DNA from: Acidimicrobiia bacterium
Lineage (GTDB): Bacteria; Actinomycetota; Acidimicrobiia; IMCC26256; BP-133
NCBI GenBank assembly: GCA_025934385.1
Contig: JAICYE010000084.1
Coordinates: 1 to 7,763, forward strand
Length of the DNA: 7,763 bases
Direction of reading: 5' to 3'
Shown: positions 1-6,058 of the stretch, one piece after another
Layout of the letters: each line of letters begins with the position of its first letter
Numbering within the stretch: the first letter of the stretch is position 1
Translations under genes and position numbers: made by a program
The notes under the pieces: model-generated
The model's database searches: none
What the model was told of the DNA's origin: nothing
The model's input: only the letters and a program-made list of their open reading frames with translations

Positions 1-343
1 CCTGGGCCTCGTCATGGGGGATGTCGCCGCGGTCGAGTGCCTGGCGTTCGAGGTCGGTGATCTCGTCGAGCCGGCGGTCGATGTCCTCCCCGAGGCCCGA
101 CAGCTCGTGGCGCTCCAGCTCCTCCCGGCGCCGGCGGGCGATGCGCTCCAGCAGCTGGCGGAGCCCGTCGAGCTGGCGCCCGTCGGCCGTGCGCATCCCG
201 CTCTGCAGCGCCCGGCGGAGGGCGGCGTTGATATCGCCGTGGTACAGGAGGTCGTCGGCGATCTCGCCCAGCACGCCCTCGGCGTCGAGCTCGAAGCCCG
301 TCTGCGTGCCGTCCCACCGGCTGTACCGGTACCGCCGTGCCAT
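1..343 (-). CDS. VWA-domain-type protein, N-terminal part (3' end outside window)
   Basis: The first 114 codons of a minus-strand gene that continues past the left edge. The start is the ATG at 343-341 and the protein opens MARRYRYSRWDGTQTGFELD. A basic, aromatic opening ending in RWDGTQ, followed by a DDLL segment, an ALRRALQSGM segment and a charged helical stretch rich in Arg and Glu, matches my memory of the N-terminal region of actinobacterial VWA-domain proteins that partner MoxR/Mg-chelatase-like ATPases. The VWA domain and its MIDAS motif would lie further on and cannot be seen, so the family call is recognition of the N-terminus plus context (a co-oriented MoxR-like ATPase gene at 1413-2813). 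No good Shine-Dalgarno precedes the ATG. The frame stays open upstream for at least ten codons, but I see no better start there. The role is inferred: a metal-dependent adhesion-type partner for the ATPase in protein-complex remodelling. Confidence 0.7.
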   Translation of the reverse strand, partial: MARRYRYSRWDGTQTGFELDAEGVLGEIADDLLYHGDINAALRRALQSGMRTADGRQLDGLRQLLERIARRRREELERHELSGLGEDIDRRLDEITDLERQALDRGDIPHDEAQ

Positions 344-377
344 GACCGGCGAGGGTACCTGAAGGTCCGATATTCCC

Positions 378-394
378 CGCCCGGACGTCGGGCG
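378..394. repeat. Short inverted repeat (6-bp arms, 5-base loop)
   Basis: The arms CGCCCG (378-383) and CGGGCG (389-394) are perfect reverse complements around the loop GACGT. It sits in the divergent promoter region, upstream of the putative -10 box at 406-411. It could be an operator half of the divergent promoter. In DNA this GC-rich, an arm of six pure G/C pairs is also easily produced by chance, so this is a weak feature. Confidence 0.3.
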
Positions 395-416
395 TCACGA
401 AGTCGTAGCATCAGCG

Positions 417-445
417 GCGAGGGGAGGCGCAACGAATCCCCTCGC
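417..445. promoter_or_regulatory. Perfect 9-bp inverted repeat in the cupin leader
   Basis: GCGAGGGGA at 417-425 and TCCCCTCGC at 437-445 are exact reverse complements separated by 11 bases. Centre-to-centre spacing is 20 bp, about two helical turns, which suits a dimeric repressor. The same bases could form an RNA stem with an 11-base loop, ending 12 bases before the ribosome binding site at 458-465. Either reading points to control of the downstream cupin gene. The repeat is seen directly; its role is inferred. Confidence 0.5.
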
Positions 446-471
446 GGGCCTGCGGAAGAGAGGAGATTCCA

Positions 472-1416
472 ATGCGCAAACTCCCTGGCCTGTTCACCGT
501 CGTCGCCGCCGTCACCGTCCTGTCCTCCGTGAACGTGGCGTTCGCCACGCCGCCCTCGGGACAGTTCAGCGAGACCGAATACGGGCGCGGTCAGCAGGGC
601 GCCAACGGCAAGGTTTTCGCCGGCTCCGGACATGACGTCGACTCCTCGACCTACACGGTGGCCCCCGGCGGGGACACCGGTTGGCGGACCGGCCCGGGCA
701 GCACGGCGCTGATCGTCACCACGGGTTCGCTGAAGGTCGAACAGGCCGAGGGCTGCGCCAGCCAGGATCTCGCCGCCGGGAAGGCCCTCGTCCTGTCGCC
801 GGGCCAGTTCCGCCTTCTCAACACCGGCCAGCAACCGGTGGAGCTGCTGGCCAACTTCACCAACCTCCCCCACGGCGGCGGAACGCCGCTCGTGGACGGG
901 GCGGCGGAAACGGCACCGCCCTGTGCCGGCTTCGGCGCCGCCGCCGTGCCCAGCGGGATTTCCACCTCGAAGTCGTTCCGGGGCGACCCTTCGCCCTACT
1001 TCAGGCAGGAGCCTCACGCCGGCCACGGTGGCGGTTCGGCCTACGGCCCCTCGCAGGAGCTGCAGATCGAGGCGGGCAAGGACGCCTTCATGGGCACGTT
1101 CACCCTCCAGCCCGGCTTCAGTACCGGCTGGTTCTCCCACACGCCGCACGTCGCCATCCTCACCAAGGGGACGTGGGCCTTCTACGAAGCCCGCGACGGG
1201 AAGTGCGAGAAGGTCGAGGAGTACCACGCCGGCGACGCCTGGATTCACCCGGTGCACCGCCACCTCGGTGCCGTCGAGGGCAACGAACCGGCTGAGATCA
1301 CGCTGTTCGGGTTCAACCTGAAGCACGGCGAGGCGATGCCGGTCTTCAACAGCCAACCCGACCACTTCGACTTCTTGTACGCCCCGCCGTCGGAGTGCCC
1401 GACCCAGCTCCGTTAG
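472..1416 (+). CDS. Exported two-domain (bicupin) protein
   Basis: A 314-residue protein. The start is the ATG at 472 with a strong ribosome binding site GAGAGGAG at 458-465, six bases upstream. Residues 1-25 look like a Sec signal peptide: Arg/Lys at 2-3, a hydrophobic core at about 7-20, and an AFA cleavage site before Thr26. Two tandem cupin domains follow. Domain 1 spans about 55-130, with the PGGDTGW turn at 65-71. Domain 2 spans about 200-285, with PGFSTGW at 214-220. Domain 2 keeps possible metal ligands: His223, His226, His259, His262 and His264. Domain 1 has Arg72 and Gly74 where related cupins, as I recall them, usually have histidines, so it is probably metal-free. Cysteines recur in register: Cys95 and Cys151 in domain 1, Cys245 and Cys309 in domain 2. 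This suggests a disulfide in each duplicated unit of an extracytoplasmic protein. Substrate and reaction cannot be told; it may be a binding protein rather than an enzyme. The last four bases overlap the end of the convergent ATPase gene. Confidence 0.88.
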   Translation: MRKLPGLFTVVAAVTVLSSVNVAFATPPSGQFSETEYGRGQQGANGKVFAGSGHDVDSSTYTVAPGGDTGWRTGPGSTALIVTTGSLKVEQAEGCASQDLAAGKALVLSPGQFRLLNTGQQPVELLANFTNLPHGGGTPLVDGAAETAPPCAGFGAAAVPSGISTSKSFRGDPSPYFRQEPHAGHGGGSAYGPSQELQIEAGKDAFMGTFTLQPGFSTGWFSHTPHVAILTKGTWAFYEARDGKCEKVEEYHAGDAWIHPVHRHLGAVEGNEPAEITLFGFNLKHGEAMPVFNSQPDHFDFLYAPPSECPTQLR

Positions 1417-2813
1417 GAACGCGCCCGGTAGGTGGCCCGGCCGGCCTGGGCGTCCTTGTTGAGGCGCTTCGAGAGGTGAAGCCCTTCCAGGACGAACTCG
1501 ACGGCCGAGGCCACCTCGGCCGGCGCCTCGCCGACCTCGAGATCGCCGAGCGTCTCCTTGATGCCCGGCAGGTCGGCGAAGCCGGCGTAGGCCGAGGAGG
1601 GGACGTCGTCGCCGGTGTCGACCGAGAGGCCCTGGTCGAAGGCGGCGACGAGGTCGCGGAACCGCTCGGGGCGGCACCACGCCCGCCACGTCTCGAGCAC
1701 CGCGCCCTTGAGGAGCCGTTCGATGATCTCGCCGTCGCGGCCCTCCTCCAGCGACTCGATCTCCACCTTGCCGCCGGTGGAGGCGGCCAGCGACGCCAGG
1801 TCGCTGACCCGGGGCACGGCCTCGGGTTCGCCGAGCCGCAGCGCCCGCCGGACGGCGTTGGCCACCAGCGTCTCCTGGTTGGCGATCGACAGCCGCACCG
1901 AGACGCCCGAGCGCTGGTTGACCTGGGTCGAGCGGCGGGCCTGGTGGGTGATCGCCGCCACCACCTCGGCCATGTAGGCGGGGACGGTCACCTGCACCCC
2001 GGGGGCGTGCAGCGGACGGGCCTCCTGGGCCACCACCGCCATCTCGGTGTCGAGCCCCGTCGGGTAGTGGGTGCGGATCTGGGCCCCGAAGCGGTCCTTC
2101 AGCGGGGTGATGATCCGGCCCCGGTTCGTGTAGTCCTCGGGGTTGGCCGACGCCAGCAGCATCACGTCGAGCGGGAGGCGGACCTTGTAGCCCCGGATCT
2201 GGACGTCGCGCTCCTCGAGCACGTTGAGGAGGCCGACCTGGATGCGCTCGGCGAGGTCGGGCAGCTCGTTGATGGCGAAGATCCCCCGGTTGGTGCGGGG
2301 GACGAGGCCGTAGTGGATCGTGAGCTCATCCGCCAGGTAGCGGCCCTCGGCCACCCGGATCGGGTCGACCTCACCGATGAGGTCGGCGATCGACGTATCC
2401 GGCGTGGCCAGCTTCTCGCCGAAGCGGCGGGAGCGGTGCACCCAATCGATCGGCGTGTCGTCGCCCCGCTCGGCCACGAGGTCGCGGGCCGACTTCGAGA
2501 TGGGGTGGTAGGGGTCGTCGTTGATCTCGCTGCCGGCGACGATCGGCGACCACTCGTCGAGCAGGTCGACCAGCGAGCGGATGATGCGGGTCTTGGCCTG
2601 GCCCCGCTCGCCGAGGAGGATCACGTCGTGGCCGGCCAGCGGGGCGTTCTCCAGCTGCGGGAGCACGGTGTCGTCGTACCCCAGCAGGCCGGTCACGATC
2701 GGCTGCCCGGCGGCCATGCGGGCCATGGCGTTGGCCCGCACCTCGTCCTTGACCGGCCGGGACTCCCAGCCGGACTGGCGCAATTCCCCGATGGTCTGCG
2801 GACGGTCTGCCAT
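1413..2813 (-). CDS. MoxR/Mg-chelatase-like AAA+ ATPase
   Basis: A 466-residue AAA+ ATPase of the type often auto-labelled magnesium chelatase or sigma-54-interacting regulator. It is not expected to be either in this setting. The ATPase core spans about residues 40-270. The Walker A loop is GERGQAKT at 68-75 (bases 2589-2612), with Ala73 where the consensus has Gly. The Walker B strand GIFAINELPDL at 177-187 has Asn182-Glu183 in place of Asp-Glu. Sensor-1 is Asn224 in ASANPEDYT, and PLKDRFG at 237-243 carries a likely arginine finger. The C-terminal 190 residues form a helical lid-type region. Such ATPases act with VWA-domain proteins to remodel or insert cofactors into target complexes. A likely VWA partner starts at base 343 on the same strand. 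The ATG start at 2813 gives the N-terminus expected for the family, but the 18-base gap from the VOC stop is pyrimidine-rich with no Shine-Dalgarno, so coupling to VOC translation is likely. The stop codon overlaps the end of the convergent cupin gene. Confidence 0.93.
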   Translation of the reverse strand: MADRPQTIGELRQSGWESRPVKDEVRANAMARMAAGQPIVTGLLGYDDTVLPQLENAPLAGHDVILLGERGQAKTRIIRSLVDLLDEWSPIVAGSEINDDPYHPISKSARDLVAERGDDTPIDWVHRSRRFGEKLATPDTSIADLIGEVDPIRVAEGRYLADELTIHYGLVPRTNRGIFAINELPDLAERIQVGLLNVLEERDVQIRGYKVRLPLDVMLLASANPEDYTNRGRIITPLKDRFGAQIRTHYPTGLDTEMAVVAQEARPLHAPGVQVTVPAYMAEVVAAITHQARRSTQVNQRSGVSVRLSIANQETLVANAVRRALRLGEPEAVPRVSDLASLAASTGGKVEIESLEEGRDGEIIERLLKGAVLETWRAWCRPERFRDLVAAFDQGLSVDTGDDVPSSAYAGFADLPGIKETLGDLEVGEAPAEVASAVEFVLEGLHLSKRLNKDAQAGRATYRARS

Positions 2814-2831
2814 GGAGGCGGAGGGTAGCGG

Positions 2832-3206
2832 TCAGTCGCGGCCGCGGCGCATGGGGTGCTGGGGCGGGATCTCGATCAGCACCAGCATGAGCCCGTCGGG
2901 GTCGCGGATGCGGGCCTCCCGCAGGCCCCACGGCTCGTCGACGGGGGCCTCGACGACCTCGACGCCGGCGTCGGCCAGCCGTTCGCACTCGGCGTCGACG
3001 TCGCGGACGTGGAGCCAGATCGACAGCTTGTCGTCGGTCACCGGGCCGGCCGAGCGGGACAGCTCGAGCAGCCCGCCGCCGAGGAAGAACACCGTCCCGC
3101 TGCCCCACTCCCGGAACACGTGGAGCCCGAGGACGTCGCGGTAGAAGGCGACCGACGTCTCGTAGTCGACGGGACGGTACAGGACACGGCTCTGGAGGAC
3201 TTCCAC
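2832..3206 (-). CDS. VOC (glyoxalase/bleomycin-resistance fold) family protein
   Basis: A 124-residue, single-unit VOC protein made of two beta-alpha-beta-beta-beta modules. Module 1 contains VDYETSVAFYRDVLGL at 13-28 and the GGGLLEL strand at 43-49. Module 2 contains LHVRDVDAECERLADAG at 65-81 and RDPDGLMLVLIE at 101-112. Aligned by eye to metal-dependent VOC enzymes, only Glu48 of the four usual ligands is kept; the other positions read Arg7, Ser62 and Val109. It is therefore more likely a ligand-binding protein of the bleomycin-resistance kind, or an enzyme with an unusual site, than a glyoxalase I. The GTG start at 3206 is fixed by an in-frame TGA at 3221-3219 just upstream, and it has a good ribosome binding site at 3214-3220. 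It probably forms a transcription unit with the ATPase gene 18 bases downstream. Its substrate is unknown. Confidence 0.9.
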   Translation of the reverse strand: MEVLQSRVLYRPVDYETSVAFYRDVLGLHVFREWGSGTVFFLGGGLLELSRSAGPVTDDKLSIWLHVRDVDAECERLADAGVEVVEAPVDEPWGLREARIRDPDGLMLVLIEIPPQHPMRRGRD

Positions 3207-3210
3207 CTCG

Positions 3211-3216
3211 TAACCT
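3211..3216 (+). promoter_or_regulatory. Possible -10 box for a leaderless GH2 transcript
   Basis: TAACCT fits the TAnnnT actinobacterial -10 pattern and ends nine bases before the ATG at 3226. Transcription would thus begin at or within a few bases of the start codon. No Shine-Dalgarno is present on the plus strand in this 19-base gap, which fits a leaderless message. No -35 match was found at the usual spacing. Confidence 0.35.
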
Positions 3217-3220
3217 TCTC
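3214..3220 (-). promoter_or_regulatory. Ribosome binding site of the VOC gene
   Basis: Read on the minus strand this is GAGAAGG, seven bases before the GTG at 3206. With the in-frame TGA at 3221-3219 it fixes the start. It overlaps the TAACCT (3211-3216) that is the best -10 candidate for the divergent GH2 gene. Confidence 0.65.
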
Positions 3221-3225
3221 ACGCA

Positions 3226-5313
3226 ATGAGCGATTGGCTTGCCCGTGAGGCCGAGGGCGACCTCCACCAGCGCTTCGTCGAGCCGGAATTCGACGCCTCC
3301 GGCTGGGAGCCGATCGCCGTCCCGGGCCACTGGCGCAGCACACCGGCCTTCGCCGACAGCGACGGGCCCGTGCTGTACCGGCACCGCTTCGCCGCCACCC
3401 CGCTGGCCGACGGGCGGCGCCGCTTCCTCACCTTCGAGGGCGTCTTCTACTACGGCGACGTGTGGCTCGACGGCGCCTATCTCGGCGCCACCGAGGGGTA
3501 TTTCGCCCCTCACACGTTCGAGATCACCGACGCCGCCCGGACGGCCGTGGCGGGAGAGCACGTCCTCGCCGTCGAGGTCGCCTGTCCTCCGGAATCGGAC
3601 CGCCGGGCCAAGCGCATGGTGACAGGCGTCTTCTCCCACTGGGACGTCCTCGACCCGGAGTGGAACCCCGGCGGGCTGTGGCGGCCCGTCCGCCTGGCCG
3701 ACAGCGGGCCCGTTCGCCTGAGCGGCCTGCGCTGCCTGTGCATCGAGGCCACCGAGGACCGGGGGCGCCTGCTGCTCACGCTGACGGTCGACGCCCCGGC
3801 CGGGCCGACCCCGGTCCACCTCCGGGCCCGCCTGCGGGGGCCGGACGTCGCCGTCGACGCCGAGCGGGACCAGACGCTGGCCACCGGCGTCAACCAGCTG
3901 AGCTGGACGCTGGAGGTCGACCGCCCGCCCCGGTGGTGGCCGTGGCGCTACGGGCCCCAGCCGCTGGTCGACCTCGAGGTGGCGGTCGACGTCGAGGGCG
4001 TCGAGAGCGACAGCCGCCGGCTGCGGACCGCCTTCCGGGAGGTGCGGCGCGACGGCTGGCGCTTCCACGTCAACGGCGAGCAGATCTTCGTGATGGGCTC
4101 CAACCAGGGCCCGGCGGCGATCGACCTGGCCGGAGCCGACCCGAAGACGCTGGCCGCCGACGTCGCTCGCGCCGTGGAGGCGAACCTCGACATGATCCGC
4201 ATCCACGGCCACGTCACCCGGCCCGAGGTCTACGCCGCCGCCGACGAGGCCGGCCTCCTGCTGTGGCAGGACCTGCCGCTGCAGTGGAGGTACGGCCGCA
4301 GCGCCCGCCGGCCGGCGGCCGCCCAGGCCCGGGAGCTCGTCGACGCCCTCGGCCACCACCCCGGCATCGTCGTGTGGTGCGGCCACAACGAGCCCTACCC
4401 CGGTCCACCGGAATCGCCGGAGACGAACCCGGCGGCCAAGTGGCGCAACCGGTCGTCGCTGCTGCTCCCGAGCTGGAACAAGGACGTGCTCGACCGGTCG
4501 GTGGCCCGGGCGCTGCGCTCCGACCCGACGCGGCCGGTGGTGGCCCACTCCGGCGTCCCCCCCGGGCCCCTGCGGGACGGCACCGACACCCACCTCTACT
4601 TCGGCTGGTACCTGGGGGGGATGGCCGACATGGCCGGCGTCCTGCGGCGCTGGCCCCGGCTGGCCCGGTTCGTGTCGGAGTTCGGGGCCCAGGCCGTGCC
4701 GGACTCCGCCGCGTTCATGGAACCGTCGCGCTGGCCGGACCTCGACTGGCCCCGGCTGGCCGGCCGCCACAACCTGCAGAAGCAGCACTTCGACCGGCTG
4801 GTGCCGCCGTCCGGCTATGCCGGCTTCGACGACTGGCGGGCGGCCACCCAGGCCTACCAGGCGGCGCTGATCCAGTTGCAGGTCGAGGATCTCCGCCGCG
4901 TCCGCTTCCGGCCCACCGGCGGCTTCCTGCAGTTCTGCTTCGCCGACGGGCACCCCGGCGTCACGTGGGCGGTGCTGGACCACGAACGGCGCGCCAAGCC
5001 CGGGCTCGGCGCGCTGACCGCCGCCTGCCGCTCGGTGCTGCCGATGCTCGACCCACGCACCGGCCACGTCCACGTGGCCAACGAACTCCGTACCCCGTTC
5101 CCGAACGCCGAGATCGAGGTGCGGATCGGCGACGCGTCGTGGGCCTTCGCCGGCGATCTGGCCGCCGACTCGCTGGGCTACGTCGGACGGGTCGAGATTC
5201 CCCCCGGGACGAGGGGCATCGGCGTCGTCCTCCGGCAGGACGACCTGGGCGAAGTGGCCAACCGCTACGAAGCCGCGCTGCTCAACGCCGCGCTGCCAGC
5301 CGGCGGTTCCTGA
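3226..5313 (+). CDS. Glycoside hydrolase family 2 enzyme, beta-mannosidase-like
   Basis: A 695-residue GH2 enzyme with the standard layout. A sugar-binding jelly roll spans about 1-160, ending near NPGGLWRPVRL at 147-157. An immunoglobulin-like domain spans about 161-275, a TIM barrel about 280-590, and a C-terminal beta domain the rest. The acid/base is Glu389 in CGHNEP (codon 4390-4392) and the nucleophile is Glu485 in VSEFGAQ (codon 4678-4680). Their separation of 96 residues and the SEFG-type motif resemble beta-mannosidases more than LacZ-type galactosidases. It should cleave beta-linked sugars with retention of configuration; mannoside is the first guess, but other beta-glycosides are possible. 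No signal peptide or membrane segment is visible, so it probably acts in the cytoplasm on imported oligosaccharides, though no transporter gene is in view. The ATG at 3226 is the earliest possible start because an in-frame TAA lies at 3211-3213. The reading frame is intact, and its last 32 bases overlap the end of sdhB. Confidence 0.92.
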   Translation: MSDWLAREAEGDLHQRFVEPEFDASGWEPIAVPGHWRSTPAFADSDGPVLYRHRFAATPLADGRRRFLTFEGVFYYGDVWLDGAYLGATEGYFAPHTFEITDAARTAVAGEHVLAVEVACPPESDRRAKRMVTGVFSHWDVLDPEWNPGGLWRPVRLADSGPVRLSGLRCLCIEATEDRGRLLLTLTVDAPAGPTPVHLRARLRGPDVAVDAERDQTLATGVNQLSWTLEVDRPPRWWPWRYGPQPLVDLEVAVDVEGVESDSRRLRTAFREVRRDGWRFHVNGEQIFVMGSNQGPAAIDLAGADPKTLAADVARAVEANLDMIRIHGHVTRPEVYAAADEAGLLLWQDLPLQWRYGRSARRPAAAQARELVDALGHHPGIVVWCGHNEPYPGPPESPETNPAAKWRNRSSLLLPSWNKDVLDRSVARALRSDPTRPVVAHSGVPPGPLRDGTDTHLYFGWYLGGMADMAGVLRRWPRLARFVSEFGAQAVPDSAAFMEPSRWPDLDWPRLAGRHNLQKQHFDRLVPPSGYAGFDDWRAATQAYQAALIQLQVEDLRRVRFRPTGGFLQFCFADGHPGVTWAVLDHERRAKPGLGALTAACRSVLPMLDPRTGHVHVANELRTPFPNAEIEVRIGDASWAFAGDLAADSLGYVGRVEIPPGTRGIGVVLRQDDLGEVANRYEAALLNAALPAGGS

Positions 5314-6054
5314 ACTTCGCCCGGACGTAGTCCCCGTTCATGATCACGATGTTCTCCAGCGAGATCCGCTTCGGACAGGCCGCCTCGCACTCGCCGTGGA
5401 GCGTGCAGCTGCCGAAGTACTCCTCCATGCGCTCCACCATGGCCTCGGTGCGGGCGTAACGCTCCGCCTGGCCCTGAGGCAGCAGGTTGAGGTGGGCGAC
5501 CTTGGCCGACGTGAACAGCTGGGCCGCGCCGTTGGGGCAGGCGGCCACGCAGGCGCCGCAGCCGATGCAGGCGGCGGCGTCGAAGGCGGCGTCGGCCACC
5601 GTCTTCGGCACCGGAATGATGTTGGCCTCCGGCGCCGCCCCGGGCGTGACCGAGATGAAGCCGCCGGCCTCGACGATGCGGTCGAGGGCGCTGCGGTTGA
5701 CGACGAGGTCGCGCACCACCGGGAAGGCCGCCGCCCGCCAGGGCTCGATGGCGATCGAGTCGCCGGTGTTGAAGTGCCGCATGTGGAGCTGGCAGGTGGC
5801 GGTGCCGAGCTGGGGGCCGTGGGCCTGCCCGTTGATCATCATCCCGCAGGAGCCGCAGATCCCTTCCCGGCAGTCGTGCTCGAACGCCACCGGCTCGGAG
5901 CCTGAGGCGATGAGCCGCTCGTTGAGGAGGTCGAGCATCTCGAGGAACGACATGTCCTCGCTCACGCCGGGCACGTCGTACTCCACCATCGCCCCGGTGG
6001 CAGACGGGCCGGCCTGGCGCCAGATGCGGAGCTTGAGGTCGAGGGTCCGTTGCG

Positions 6055-6058
<4 letters not shown>
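5282..6058 (-). CDS. sdhB: Succinate dehydrogenase iron-sulfur subunit
   Basis: A 258-residue subunit that passes electrons from the flavoprotein to the membrane quinone site of complex II. The N-terminal ferredoxin-like domain holds the [2Fe-2S] ligands Cys63, Cys68, Cys71 and Cys89. The x17 gap before the last Cys is longer than the x11 of E. coli SdhB. By my recollection this is normal for the subfamily shared by Bacteroidota and many actinobacteria (motif INGQAHGP). The C-terminal domain has [12 protein letters not shown] (Cys164, 167, 170, 174) plus Cys218, Cys224 and Cys228, the set that binds [4Fe-4S] and [3Fe-4S]. [17 protein letters not shown] at 107-123 is also typical. The GTG start at 6058 overlaps the sdhA stop (GTGA), with GGAG six bases upstream inside sdhA. 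No further sdh gene follows; the end overlaps the convergent GH2 gene by 32 bases. Fumarate reductase activity cannot be excluded from sequence alone. Confidence 0.96.

Larger units (their letters stand above)
344..471. promoter_or_regulatory. Divergent intergenic region between VWA gene and cupin gene
   Basis: This 128-base gap lies between two divergent start codons and should hold promoters for both. On the plus strand, TAGCAT at 406-411 fits the TAnnnT form of an actinobacterial -10 box. It would place a transcript start near 418, at the left arm of the 9-bp inverted repeat. I find no convincing -35 box at the right distance. On the minus strand, the AT-rich spot at 370-376 (GAATATC read on that strand) is the only -10-like candidate for the VWA gene. 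Both are weak sequence guesses. Confidence 0.4.

Noticed and set aside
14..532. A 172-codon plus-strand open frame over the VWA gene start, the intergenic gap and the cupin signal peptide
   Set aside because: The minus-strand frame has the recognisable VWA-protein N-terminus, and the cupin gene has a strong ribosome binding site and signal peptide in a different frame.
1395..2828. A 477-codon open frame on the plus strand, antisense to the whole ATPase gene
   Set aside because: Its product is low-complexity (Arg, Gly, Val, Asp, His, Leu), with no recognisable domain. The opposite strand encodes a clear AAA+ ATPase. Long stop-free antisense frames are expected at this GC content.
4557..4620. 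Two 7-base homopolymer runs (C7 at 4557-4563, G7 at 4614-4620) in GH2 as phase-variation sites
   Set aside because: The frame is intact through both and the protein motifs on either side are normal. Runs of seven are unremarkable in DNA this GC-rich, and nothing suggests surface variation for a cytoplasmic enzyme.
2371..5073. A 900-codon open frame on the minus strand, antisense to GH2 and running through the VOC gene into the ATPase gene
   Set aside because: It crosses three well-supported genes in a non-coding frame and shows only repetitive Arg/Pro/Gly/Val composition. It is a GC-driven lack of stops, not a gene.
3462..5330. A 622-codon plus-strand frame overlapping GH2
   Set aside because: Arg/Pro/Gly/Ala-rich shadow with no motif; GH2 with both catalytic glutamates occupies the other frame.
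5550..5990. Unusually long gap (x17) before the last [2Fe-2S] cysteine of SdhB as a sign of an altered cluster
   Set aside because: The same insertion (the INGQAHGP stretch) is, as I recall, standard in this SdhB subfamily, and all cysteine ligands are present.
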